Below are positions 8,182-17,047 of a stretch of 38,396 nucleotides of DNA, one piece after another (positions within the stretch are counted from its first letter, which is position 1; each line of letters opens with the position of its first letter). The notes under the pieces are model-generated. The model had not been told where the DNA came from. It did no database searches and saw only the letters and a list, made by a program, of their open reading frames with translations. The position numbers and the translations under genes are program-made. The stretch is from Phycisphaerae bacterium. Lineage in GTDB: Bacteria > Planctomycetota > Phycisphaerae > Phycisphaerales > SM1A02. The stretch spans positions 1 to 38,396 of the forward strand of contig PBAX01000013.1 in NCBI GenBank assembly GCA_002716385.1, given 5' to 3'.

Positions 8182-9299
8182 TCAACTCCCTGCTGATCTT
8201 CATCTTGTCGCTGACAGTCATGAGTGATGATGTCGTGGTGCTCAGGGATGGCCTTGGTGAAAGAACGGGAGCCATCCTCGCCTCCGACGAGAGCTCTCTC
8301 AGATTGCAGGATGCGAATGAGCAACTCGTTCAGATCCCCTGGGACCAGGTTCGGGACATCAGGCTTGGGTCAGGGGCGGCATTGCAGGATCAACTGAAGA
8401 ATCGACTGGATCGCGCCACGAGGATCTGGCGAGCCAGATCCAGACTGCAGCGTGGTGATCATGCCCTTGCGGAGCCGATATTCGCTGAGTTGTTCGAGGC
8501 AGATCCTACAAGGTCGAATGAGACCGATCTGATCATTGCGGAGGGTCTTCTGCGTTGTCGTCTTGAAAGAGGCGCCATGGAGGATGCCCTGCTACCCGCG
8601 CTTGAAGTCAGCAGGCTACTGAGGCTCGGTGTCACGACGGACCGTTATTCCGATCTTGTTCCAGTGTACGACCCGGATCAGCCACTGTGTCATTTCCTTC
8701 CCCCAGTATGGGTGGATGATTCGAAGGTGCCCAGACTTATTCGTCATCTTGACTCGTGGGACTCCGGCGGTGATTCCACGTTGTCGGATGTGGCGGGACA
8801 GTACAGGTTCCTTCTCGAGAATCGCCTCGGTACGATCTCTCCGAATGCTGGCGACATGCCTGATTCCCCGGTGCGAAGTGCGGATGGGGAATCAGGTTCG
8901 GAATTGCTGCGCTGGTCCATCCTTTCAAGGGATGAGAGTCCGGATGTACGTCGTCGGACACGGGTACGCATGCAGAGTCAACTAGATCGTCAGCCCGGCT
9001 GGAAGAAGGCATGGCTGCATTTCCTGCTTGGTATTTCACTGCTGGAGGAGGATGGGGACGGGCTTCGTCGTCAGGGACTGGTGCAACTGGCATGGTTGCC
9101 TGCCCGCTACTCGAATGAGCAGCCTTATCTCTCGGGAATCGCCATGGCTATCATGGCGAATGAACTAGCTCGTCAGGGAAAGATCGATGCGGCAAGGCGG
9201 CTGTACGCCGAACTCAAGGAACGCTTTCCGGACCATCCTGTTTTCAGTTCGGCAAAGTACATGACTGGTGAATGGATAGAAGGGGACATGATTCGATGA
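8178..9299 (+). CDS. Exported protein of unknown function, operon member
   Basis: I do not recognise the family. The 373 residues start with a probable signal peptide (INSLLIFILSLTVMS). Next comes a small beta-rich segment (DDVVVLRDGLGERTGAILAS, then LRLQDANEQLVQIPWDQVRDIRLG), which looks like a short substrate- or protein-binding barrel. The rest is helical, with TPR-like units visible near the C-terminus (AIMANELARQGKIDAARRLY, ELKERFPDHPVF). This suggests an extracytoplasmic scaffold protein. It overlaps both neighbours by 4 bases (8178-8181 and 9296-9299), so it is probably translated together with the vWA and TolQ-like genes. Confidence 0.8.
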   Translation: MINSLLIFILSLTVMSDDVVVLRDGLGERTGAILASDESSLRLQDANEQLVQIPWDQVRDIRLGSGAALQDQLKNRLDRATRIWRARSRLQRGDHALAEPIFAELFEADPTRSNETDLIIAEGLLRCRLERGAMEDALLPALEVSRLLRLGVTTDRYSDLVPVYDPDQPLCHFLPPVWVDDSKVPRLIRHLDSWDSGGDSTLSDVAGQYRFLLENRLGTISPNAGDMPDSPVRSADGESGSELLRWSILSRDESPDVRRRTRVRMQSQLDRQPGWKKAWLHFLLGISLLEEDGDGLRRQGLVQLAWLPARYSNEQPYLSGIAMAIMANELARQGKIDAARRLYAELKERFPDHPVFSSAKYMTGEWIEGDMIR

Positions 9300-10036
9300 T
9301 GAGTATCCAGATAGAGAATCTCCTTGTGGGTGGAGTGGTCCCTTCTTCTGCAGATTCGCAGGCAGTGCGGACATGGTGGGATACCGTGGTCGACGGTGGC
9401 CCGGTCGGCTTCATCATCATCGCCATGAGCGTGGTCGCGCTTGCTCTGTGCATCATTCATTTCATCCAGATCAGGAAGAGCGCCTTGATGCCGTCAGATC
9501 AGCTGATGGAAATCGACCAGCGTCTCAAATCGAGCGATATCGAAGGCGCCACGGAGTACTGTCTCGATCCTATGAACGACAGTTTCCTGACCCGTGTCAT
9601 GGGAGCGGGCCTCTCCAGATATCAGGCCTCGGCGTTCGGTGTATTCGAGATCAAGAACACGATCGAGGAGGCGGGGCAGGATCAGGCAGCCAGACTGTAT
9701 CGATCAACGGATGGCCTGGGTGTGATCGGGACGATCTCGCCTCTTCTGGGGCTTCTGGGCACGGTAGTCGGCATGGTCGGTGCCTTTGATTCGATGTCGT
9801 TGAGTGGCGGCTCGAACTCGGAGCAGCTGGCCGCCAACATCAGCATGGCGCTGGTGACCACGCTCATGGGTCTGGCGTTGGCGATTCCCTGTGTGGCCCT
9901 GTTCACATGGTTCCGCAACCGAATCGATTCGCTTGCCTCCGAGGCGGGGCGCGAGGTCGAGAGGCTGGTTCTGCATCTTGAGAGTGGTCAGGTGGCAGGT
10001 TCAGGGATGGCCAAATCAAGCTCGAAGAGTGACTGA
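9296..10036 (+). CDS. MotA/TolQ/ExbB-type proton channel protein
   Basis: The 246-residue protein has the three-helix layout of the TolQ/ExbB family: TM1 about 35-58, TM2 about 143-167 and TM3 about 181-208, with the cytoplasmic domain between TM1 and TM2. The diagnostic blocks are STDGLGVIGTISPLLGLLGT with VVGMVGAF following (T156 in the conserved GT position), and ANISMALVTTLMGLALAIP with T188/T189. These threonines line the proton path in ExbB/TolQ. I start at the ATG at 9296, overlapping the previous stop by ATGA, rather than at the upstream ATG at 9272. With the two ExbD proteins it should form an inner-membrane proton-driven motor. Confidence 0.93.
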   Translation: MMSIQIENLLVGGVVPSSADSQAVRTWWDTVVDGGPVGFIIIAMSVVALALCIIHFIQIRKSALMPSDQLMEIDQRLKSSDIEGATEYCLDPMNDSFLTRVMGAGLSRYQASAFGVFEIKNTIEEAGQDQAARLYRSTDGLGVIGTISPLLGLLGTVVGMVGAFDSMSLSGGSNSEQLAANISMALVTTLMGLALAIPCVALFTWFRNRIDSLASEAGREVERLVLHLESGQVAGSGMAKSSSKSD

Positions 10037-10461
10037 TGCGATTGACCAATCGTGCACAAGGTGATCGGACGCTGATCCTCGAGCTGACCTCGATGGTGGA
10101 CATCGTCTTTCTGCTGGTCATTTTCTTCATGGTGACATCAGATTTTGCTCGCGATGCCAGAGCGGAGGTTTCCCTGCCTCGTCTCGATGGCGAGCAGATG
10201 GAAGGCATGGAAGAGGCGGGCATGTACATCAATCTCGATGAGCATGGCGACATCCTTCTCTCGACATCCGAGCCTCCGGTCTCGCTCGAGGCTCTTGCCG
10301 AACGGCTGAGTGTCTATCTCGCGACGGAAGGGGCTCCTCTGGTGACTCTTCGAGCAGACAAACAGGCGCCGATCGTCATCTTCAATGAAATCGTGAGGGT
10401 TCTGGAGGCCTCGGGGGTTTCCTCCGTGCGAATGGCCACGGAGGTTCCGAGCAGGCCATGA
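10036..10461 (+). CDS. ExbD/TolR family protein (first copy)
   Basis: This 141-residue protein has the ExbD/TolR layout: short cytoplasmic tail, one transmembrane helix (LELTSMVDIVFLLVIFFMVT) and a periplasmic domain. The single membrane aspartate that carries protons in this family is D22 (SMVDIVFLL). The periplasmic part ends with VTLRADKQAPIVIFNEIVRV, typical of the family. The start codon shares one base with the previous stop (TGATG at 10034-10038), and the gene overlaps the next by ATGA. It is one of two paralogues, which could form a heterodimer in the motor. Confidence 0.94.
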   Translation: MRLTNRAQGDRTLILELTSMVDIVFLLVIFFMVTSDFARDARAEVSLPRLDGEQMEGMEEAGMYINLDEHGDILLSTSEPPVSLEALAERLSVYLATEGAPLVTLRADKQAPIVIFNEIVRVLEASGVSSVRMATEVPSRP

Positions 10462-10880
10462 GATTCTCCATGAAGCAGGAGCGAGGCGGCAAGCGGCTTG
10501 TCATGAACATGACCAGCTTGATTGATGTGACCTTCCTTCTACTGGTCTACTTCATGGTCTCGACGGTGATGGCCAAGCCGGAGGATCGTCTGACGCCAAC
10601 GATCCAGACGCAGAATCAGTCGGCGGGAGGAAGTGACGCCGATTTTCAGCCTCAGTCCGTGGATGTCCTGCTTGTCAATGGTGTTCAGGTCTACCAGCTT
10701 GGGCAGCAGACGATGCAGACGCAACAGGAGCTTCGCCAGCGACTGTCGGGCCTACCGGTGGATCTAGGAGTGTTCATCCGGGCGGGGGATGGCGTATCGG
10801 TCGGCTTCACCATGGCGGCCATGCAGGCCGCTCGAGATGCTGGATTCAAGCAGGTGACGTATGTGCCGCTGGAAAAATAA
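10458..10880 (+). CDS. ExbD/TolR family protein (second copy)
   Basis: This 140-residue second ExbD/TolR-type protein has a basic tail (MRFSMKQERGGKR) and a helix with MTSLIDVTFLLLVYFMVSTV. It retains the proton-carrying aspartate as D23. The periplasmic domain contains a Gln-rich linker (TIQTQNQS) and ends GFTMAAMQAARDAGFKQVTY, as usual for the family. It differs clearly from the first copy, so the pair is not a recent duplication. It overlaps the first copy by 4 bases and the next gene by 20 bases. Confidence 0.94.
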   Translation: MRFSMKQERGGKRLVMNMTSLIDVTFLLLVYFMVSTVMAKPEDRLTPTIQTQNQSAGGSDADFQPQSVDVLLVNGVQVYQLGQQTMQTQQELRQRLSGLPVDLGVFIRAGDGVSVGFTMAAMQAARDAGFKQVTYVPLEK

Positions 10881-13470
10881 TCTCACTCATCGATTCGATT
10901 CGACGGCCTTCGCTCTGCTTGCTCTACTGCTTGCATGGGGCTCTTCCGGCCCCACCGTCTCAGCGGAAGAAGTTGATGTTTGGCTGGAGCGTCGTGGATT
11001 CACTCATCTGCTTGTCGAACATCTCGAAGGTCAATTGGAGTCCATGGATCCGCAGAAGCGTGGACCTGTCCTGATCCGACTCGCCAGGCTGTATCCGGAG
11101 CTCTTGGCGGATGCGAACGATCGTGCTGCACGTATGGTTCTGGAGGAACGGGCGCGTCGACTTCTCGAAGATGTTCGAGGGGCCGATTCGCACGCGCTCG
11201 AGTTGGAGTTGTACAACGGCGCCTATCTCGCCATCGAGCAATCCGCTGAACGTCATCGTCTCCGTCTGCTCGATGATCTGGAGAAGGCGTCGCTGATCGG
11301 CGATATCGAAGACCTCATCGACAATTTGAGAAAACTAGGCGTCCGTGTCGACAAGCTGATCGAGTACTCGGGAAAAGGTCTGGAGAGGGCGGCTTCCAGA
11401 ATTCATGAAGGCAGGACCAAGCAGGCTGTGCTTCTGGCGATGTCTCATCGAATCGACTACCTGCTTGGTTGGTGTCTGTATTACCAGGGCTGGCTTACGG
11501 ATGAGGTGAAAAAGGCCGAGCAGGCTGAACGCTACTTCGCAACGGTGCTAGGTCTGGATGAATTGTCTCCGGACGAGGTCTCCATGGATCTGCGGTCCAA
11601 TGAGTTAATAGGATGGTCCATCATCGGGATGGCGCTGGTCAACCAGATGGTCGCATCGGAGACATCGGCGATTGACTGGCTGGAACTGCTCGATGAACCC
11701 ATTGTTCCGGAGGCCATGCGATCGCGCATAGCTGAATATCAGCTGATCATTCTTCTGGAGGGGCGTCGATTCAAGGAAGCGATGGCATTTCTCGAGAAGT
11801 CTTCCAGGAAGCCCGTCTTATGGCTCAGGATGGCTTCAGTCCAGGCGCTTGAAGCGGAAGGGGAGCCTGAGGCGAGAGAGCTGGCTTCCATGTCCCTGGC
11901 GGAACTGGCATCCCTTGGTGCGCTGGATCAATTGCAGGACATCGTCAGTCGCTACTCCGATTCCATCAGTGGAGACAGCTTTCCCTTCGCCTATGCGCGA
12001 GCCGTCTTGGATCATCGCGAGGCTCGTGACATGCAGGATGCATCCGATGTCGACGAGATGACGAGGCGCGAAGCCTGGATGAATGCGAGAAGAAGTGTCC
12101 AGCGGGCCCTTCAGTCCGACGATGTCGATCGATTCGACCAGGCACGTCAACAAGCGCGTCTGCTTCATGCCTTGTCTCTCTATAGACTAGATCAGTTCGA
12201 GGAGGCGAGCGAGATCTTCGAGTCGGTTTCCCAGTTTCTCCCCGAGCGTGAATCCGCTGAAGCATTGTGGATGGCGTTCAGATCGGAGGATCGAAGGCTC
12301 AATTTGGACCCCGATCTGTCGCGTGAACGCGCCGATGGCTTGATCGCGTCCTATCTCCGACGTTTTCCGGAGGGGCAACATGCCGGTGAACTCAAGGTCA
12401 TTGTGGCGGCCAGTGAATCCGATCCATCGGATCAGCTTGTCGAGGAGTTGCTTGAGGTGCCTGCCGACTCGCCTGCGCGGCGTAACGCGGAATCTCAGGC
12501 AGCCGTCATGCTCTACAGGCTATTCGAGGCTGCGCCGGGCTATCGAAAGAAGGAGCGAGCATCGCGTTTTCTTTCTGTGGCGATTCCAATCATGCAGGCC
12601 AATCATGCCTCGGATGATGAGAAGCGGATCTCCAAAGGCGTGGAGCTCGCGCTGCTCGTCCTCAAGGTTGCCACGGATGACGACGTGCGCAGGTTGGTCG
12701 CAGCTGATGGAGCCATTGAAATCCTCGGCAGTGAACGATCCCGTCTGCTGCCGAAATGGGATTCGGTTTTGGACGAAGTCGAGTATCGCACCATTCTGAT
12801 CATGATCGAACGCGACAGATTGGAGGATGCCATGGCGGCTGCCGATCTTCTCCACGATCGTGCGCCGGAATCCGTATGGTCCGGCTTGGCCGACAATCGC
12901 ATCTTGTTGGCGTCAGAGCGTGCGATCGGTATCTCGGATCAGAAGGCTTCTGCAGTCCCGCACAGATCAATGGTGAAGCTGGGGCTTCGGCTCCTTTCCG
13001 GGAAGGGCTCATTCGAAGAGGCTTCGGAGGATCCTTCCTCCAGATTGGTAGCTTCGAAGGTCGGTTCATCCGCTGTTGCCCTGTCGATGATGCCTGAGGT
13101 CCCCGAAGAGGAGCGAGCGAGGATGACCGATCTCGCCTGGAGCCTGTACGAGAGACTCCTGGCGGCAGAGCCCCGAAATACATCGTATCTGGCGGCCAGG
13201 GCCAGACTCGCCTCTCTGAAAGGGGACAATGAGGAATCCCTCCGATGCTGGCGAATCATTGCCGCAGGCAGTCCTGCTGGTTCGGATCAATGGTTCGAAG
13301 CCAGAACCGAGCTTCTTCTCATGCTTGAGCAGGTCGATCCTGAGAGAGCCTCGAAGGTTCTCTCGCAGCATGTGATTCTGTATCCGGAGTATGGTCCCGA
13401 CCCGTGGGGCGAGGTTCTCAGATCGCTCGCTCAGAGATTGCCGCTCGTTGGGGATGGTGGCGCCCCATGA
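10861..13470 (+). CDS. Large exported helical-repeat (TPR-like) protein
   Basis: The 869-residue protein has a signal peptide (FALLALLLAWGSSGPTVSA, probable cut after A35). The rest is a long run of amphipathic helices with TPR-like pairs, for example ALSLYRLDQFEEASEIFESV and AWSLYERLLAAEPRNTSYLA. No catalytic motif is seen. It probably sits in the periplasm as a scaffold for the proton-driven complex encoded upstream. The ATG at 10861 overlaps the second exbD by 20 bases, and the 3' end overlaps the next gene by ATGA. Family not recognised; TolB or Pal similarity is not visible. Confidence 0.85.
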   Translation: MCRWKNNLTHRFDSTAFALLALLLAWGSSGPTVSAEEVDVWLERRGFTHLLVEHLEGQLESMDPQKRGPVLIRLARLYPELLADANDRAARMVLEERARRLLEDVRGADSHALELELYNGAYLAIEQSAERHRLRLLDDLEKASLIGDIEDLIDNLRKLGVRVDKLIEYSGKGLERAASRIHEGRTKQAVLLAMSHRIDYLLGWCLYYQGWLTDEVKKAEQAERYFATVLGLDELSPDEVSMDLRSNELIGWSIIGMALVNQMVASETSAIDWLELLDEPIVPEAMRSRIAEYQLIILLEGRRFKEAMAFLEKSSRKPVLWLRMASVQALEAEGEPEARELASMSLAELASLGALDQLQDIVSRYSDSISGDSFPFAYARAVLDHREARDMQDASDVDEMTRREAWMNARRSVQRALQSDDVDRFDQARQQARLLHALSLYRLDQFEEASEIFESVSQFLPERESAEALWMAFRSEDRRLNLDPDLSRERADGLIASYLRRFPEGQHAGELKVIVAASESDPSDQLVEELLEVPADSPARRNAESQAAVMLYRLFEAAPGYRKKERASRFLSVAIPIMQANHASDDEKRISKGVELALLVLKVATDDDVRRLVAADGAIEILGSERSRLLPKWDSVLDEVEYRTILIMIERDRLEDAMAAADLLHDRAPESVWSGLADNRILLASERAIGISDQKASAVPHRSMVKLGLRLLSGKGSFEEASEDPSSRLVASKVGSSAVALSMMPEVPEEERARMTDLAWSLYERLLAAEPRNTSYLAARARLASLKGDNEESLRCWRIIAAGSPAGSDQWFEARTELLLMLEQVDPERASKVLSQHVILYPEYGPDPWGEVLRSLAQRLPLVGDGGAP

Positions 13471-16304
13471 ATGCAATGCATCCAATGAAGCGTTTCCTGG
13501 GTCTGGATCCGGAATCGGATCCACTGGATATCCTGGGCCTGTCTGTCAATGACATTGATGAGGATTCGATCCGCTCTTCGGTCGACCGGCGAGAACGACA
13601 GATAACGGATCATCCGGATGGTGAATCCGAAGAAGCGAAGAACGTCCGTCAGCATGTTCAGGATGCTGCTCAACTGCTCCTGAATCCAATTGCTCGCCTA
13701 TCCATTCTGGCTCGGCATGTTCCTCATGAATTGCTCGCAAGAGGTGGGGGTGCTGCCGAATCGTCTCAAAAACTGACCCGATTCGATCGCGATGTACTGG
13801 GCATTCTCGTCGCCTGCGGTGGGTGGAATGCACGAAGCAGGGCGCGGCTCATGGCGGTCGCATCTCGTTATGGCGTCTCGAACGAGCGGCTCTTGTCCGT
13901 GTTGACGGGTATGGCATCCTGGCTGCAGGGTCGAGCTGCCGAGGCTCGCCCGCAAGCCTCTGTTCTTGCCGACTCGCCATTGCACATTCCCAAGGGGGAC
14001 ATGGACGACAAGGTGGCCGTTGTATTTGACCGGTTCGTGAATCGCTGGATGTCAGATCTTCGAAGTGACGACCCCAAGGCCGTCAACAGAATGTCGGTCC
14101 TTTTCGGTGCCGTGGCTTTACTTCTGTTCGGTTTCATGATCTTCCTGTTGACACTGCCATCGGAGGACGTTCCGTCCCAGGAGGGGCGAATCGTCTCCGA
14201 TGCCAGAACGCCAGAAATCAAATCACCTGTGGTGTCCAGTGGCGGATCGGATACCGAGGCTCCATCCAGTTTGGATGCACGGTTGGTCGGCAGGCCGGAC
14301 CTTCCCGTCTACATGACCAATGTCGCCGATGCCATCCCCGAGATCATCGGAGATCTTAATGCCATCGTGCTTGATCTGAATGGGAGTGATCCCGCAAGCG
14401 GGCAGCATCAGCAATTCGCCGATCTCGTTGGCAAGGCCTCTGCCGGATGGTTCCTCATCGGCCCGGGCCAGCGAACGCTTCTGCTCAGCAGCATCTCTCT
14501 GGTGTTCGATTCGATCAGCAGTGATCAGGAATCGCTGGTTGCCTACATGGATGCCCTTCACTTCCAGGCCGGCGTCTTCGACTCAGCCGAGCAGATACCG
14601 GAATCGGGATTCCGATCAGGTGTGCTCTCGATGCTTGCTGGATCGTCAAGACAGTCTCCGACGGTCCGTTCTTTGGCGACCACCTTGTTGGGCAGATCGG
14701 GTGAGACGGGGCCGAGTTCGATGGATTTCACCTCGGGGGTACTGCATTGTCTCGAATCGTATCTGCCGCGGATGATCGAGTTGATAGATGTCGAGAGCGA
14801 TTCCGATTTGCAGTGGTATCTGTGGGTGAGCTGCATCGAATCTCTGGGTGACCCGGCATGTCAGGTGGCTTATGTACAGGCGGTCGATGCGATCATAAGA
14901 GGAAGCATCAATCCGGCTTCGGCCGGTACGGCCAGGGATGTTCTGGCCGATCTGTTGTCGCTGTTCGATTACGAAGAATCGGCTGTCGCCAGAGACATGG
15001 TGCTTGGTTGGTATACGGATTCGGATGTCCCATTGAAACGTCTTGAGATTCTGACGACGCTTCTCGTGGAGCTGGGCCTCTCGGATCGATTCGATGAAAA
15101 AATGATCATTCGGCCGGAGTCCGGGCCAGCTGTTGCCCGGGAACAAAGGGAATCGCTGAGCCGGTCTTGGGGCGGAGGTCTCTCAGACGAATTCGAGTGG
15201 AGGAGTCCGGTTCCCGATGGATTCGATCCAGTCAGGGTGGGCACTTGGGATACGTTATGGAGGGGCATCCAATCCGAGGTGATGCAGATGTCGGATGCCG
15301 CGCTTCTTCAGCGACAAGTCGAGATGCGTCTCCTCAACGAGGCGGCTGCGGCATTGAGCGAGGGGCGCAATGAGGTCGGGATGAAGTTGATTCGAGAGTT
15401 CGAGAACGGGATTGGGGAAGTGCAGGATTCCTCAGCAATGATTGCTCCCGATCTTGTTTCATTGGATGAGTGGTCCGCTCGACTCAAGCTTGCTCGTACT
15501 CGGGATGACAAGTTGAAGGTCCTGGATCAGCTGAGGGGTGTTCCACCGGGCAGCTTCAGCTCGGCTGCTGCAATCCAGCTCGCTGGTGTCGCCTATCAGT
15601 CGACCTCAGCCATTCGATCCAGAGCCCAGGAGCTCATCATCGGTCGATTCTCCGAGGATCCCGAGGTCATGATCGCTTTGCTTGATTCTCTTCCTGATCG
15701 TGTGACCAAGGAGATCGGGGCCTTTCTCGAATCGGTTCTCGATAGGGAGCTGCCCGAAATCCGTTCTGAAAGATGGCGTTCAGAAGTGCGAAGATTGCTG
15801 GTGGAGAGATCTCTCCTGCTGCGACTGGCCAGCTCGGCGATCATAGATCGATACTCCAGACGGCTGTCGGCGTCATATGTCGACGAGTCGAGCAGGCTCG
15901 GAATGAAGGCCCTTTCGACCATTTCTGGACAGTCTCCAGGCGATGCCATCACACTGCTATGTGCTGTCAGGATGAATCGGCTGGAGGAGCTTCTGTCCTT
16001 GTCCGATGCCATGGTGCTTACAGATCTGGCGAAGAGGCACGAGGCAAGGCGTAGGCTTGCGGGTGATGCCATGCAGGCTTCGCTGATGCAATCCTTGTTC
16101 CTTTTCGAGTTGCTTGCCCTTGAGTGGTCGACCAGATTGCCATCGCTTTCTGAGGACATTGAAATTTTGGTGGATGATCTCAGGCTCGATCTTCCGGTGG
16201 CATCGCATGTGCTTGAGCAAATGGTGCTTGTGGAAGAGGCTTCCGGTCGCATATGGGAGAAGGTGCTTGATGCGTTCGTTCGAAGACAGGAGGCGCTTGG
16301 ATGA
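13467..16304 (+). CDS. Membrane protein with HPD/J-domain-like N-terminus
   Basis: The 945-residue protein starts with a segment resembling a J-domain core: DPLDILGLSVNDIDEDSIRS, then RRERQITDHPDGESEEAKNV, with HPD at 49-51, and a following helix ending LLNPIARL. A charged cytoplasmic region leads to one transmembrane helix (about 210-230, GAVALLLFGFMIFLLTLP). About 700 helical residues of unknown fold follow, probably outside the cytoplasm. I start at the ATG at 13467, in ATGA overlap with the previous stop, not at the upstream ATG at 13404. The J-like part may recruit a DnaK-type chaperone or act only as a protein-binding module; the HPD assignment rests on pattern alone. Confidence 0.82.
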   Translation: MNAMHPMKRFLGLDPESDPLDILGLSVNDIDEDSIRSSVDRRERQITDHPDGESEEAKNVRQHVQDAAQLLLNPIARLSILARHVPHELLARGGGAAESSQKLTRFDRDVLGILVACGGWNARSRARLMAVASRYGVSNERLLSVLTGMASWLQGRAAEARPQASVLADSPLHIPKGDMDDKVAVVFDRFVNRWMSDLRSDDPKAVNRMSVLFGAVALLLFGFMIFLLTLPSEDVPSQEGRIVSDARTPEIKSPVVSSGGSDTEAPSSLDARLVGRPDLPVYMTNVADAIPEIIGDLNAIVLDLNGSDPASGQHQQFADLVGKASAGWFLIGPGQRTLLLSSISLVFDSISSDQESLVAYMDALHFQAGVFDSAEQIPESGFRSGVLSMLAGSSRQSPTVRSLATTLLGRSGETGPSSMDFTSGVLHCLESYLPRMIELIDVESDSDLQWYLWVSCIESLGDPACQVAYVQAVDAIIRGSINPASAGTARDVLADLLSLFDYEESAVARDMVLGWYTDSDVPLKRLEILTTLLVELGLSDRFDEKMIIRPESGPAVAREQRESLSRSWGGGLSDEFEWRSPVPDGFDPVRVGTWDTLWRGIQSEVMQMSDAALLQRQVEMRLLNEAAAALSEGRNEVGMKLIREFENGIGEVQDSSAMIAPDLVSLDEWSARLKLARTRDDKLKVLDQLRGVPPGSFSSAAAIQLAGVAYQSTSAIRSRAQELIIGRFSEDPEVMIALLDSLPDRVTKEIGAFLESVLDRELPEIRSERWRSEVRRLLVERSLLLRLASSAIIDRYSRRLSASYVDESSRLGMKALSTISGQSPGDAITLLCAVRMNRLEELLSLSDAMVLTDLAKRHEARRRLAGDAMQASLMQSLFLFELLALEWSTRLPSLSEDIEILVDDLRLDLPVASHVLEQMVLVEEASGRIWEKVLDAFVRRQEALG

Positions 16305-17044
16305 AATCGATGATTATGGCCTTCCTATTGATGACGATGCTCATCCCCATGGCGTTCTCGGATGAACATGTCCGCTACATTGAGCGTCTTGAAAGATTGA
16401 GTCCGGAGGATCCTGCCGGCTATTTCGAGTTGGCGGAAGATGTCGTCGATGCGGGCACCTCGCCTGCTGATGTAGCGCTTGCCATCAGATTGTACGTGCT
16501 TGCGGACCATCTGAATCCGGTCATGTACCGCCGAAGTTCGATTCTTGGGATACAGCCGTTGGTCGATGATCCGTCCGTTCGTCGTTTGCTGCAGGCCAAC
16601 TTGCGTGCGGCGACGCCGTATTCGTCGTACATGCCGGCGGAAGGCCATTGGTCGACTCGTGACGACGAGATGGTTTTGAATGCGGTGGACGCGATATCCG
16701 CATTTCGAAATGGTGATGAAAAGAAGTTTCTTCGCCTTGTCGATTCGACTGAAGTCATCGATATTCTCGAGGCCAATGCGGATCGGCTTCCCGGGGATGT
16801 CGATTGGATGCGAAGGCGAATCGAACAGAAGCAGAGCAAGGGTGTCGAACTGAGTGAAGATGATCAGGTGTCGACGCTCGAGTTTCAGGCCGAGTTGCTC
16901 GGTAGTGACGATCAGCCCTGGTCTGTCGTTCTTCGTACTGGAGAGGGCCGTCCACTGACGGTCATCGAGCCGATCCCGCTGGCGGATATTTTCGGCATCT
17001 CCGCAGATCGGGCGCGTTGGATCGACGGGGATTGGTCGCCATAG
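16301..17044 (+). CDS. Small exported protein, last gene of the proton-motor operon
   Basis: The 247-residue protein has a signal peptide (MKSMIMAFLLMTMLIPMAFS). A helical region suggests one or two TPR-like pairs (PAGYFELAEDVVDAGTSPAD, ALAIRLYVLADHL). The C-terminal half is predicted to be mixed and carries EPIPLADIFGISADRARWID. I recognise no family. It overlaps the previous gene by ATGA, and its end is 3 bases from the convergent response-regulator gene, with no terminator hairpin between them. Confidence 0.8.
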   Translation: MKSMIMAFLLMTMLIPMAFSDEHVRYIERLERLSPEDPAGYFELAEDVVDAGTSPADVALAIRLYVLADHLNPVMYRRSSILGIQPLVDDPSVRRLLQANLRAATPYSSYMPAEGHWSTRDDEMVLNAVDAISAFRNGDEKKFLRLVDSTEVIDILEANADRLPGDVDWMRRRIEQKQSKGVELSEDDQVSTLEFQAELLGSDDQPWSVVLRTGEGRPLTVIEPIPLADIFGISADRARWIDGDWSP

Positions 17045-17047
17045 GGT

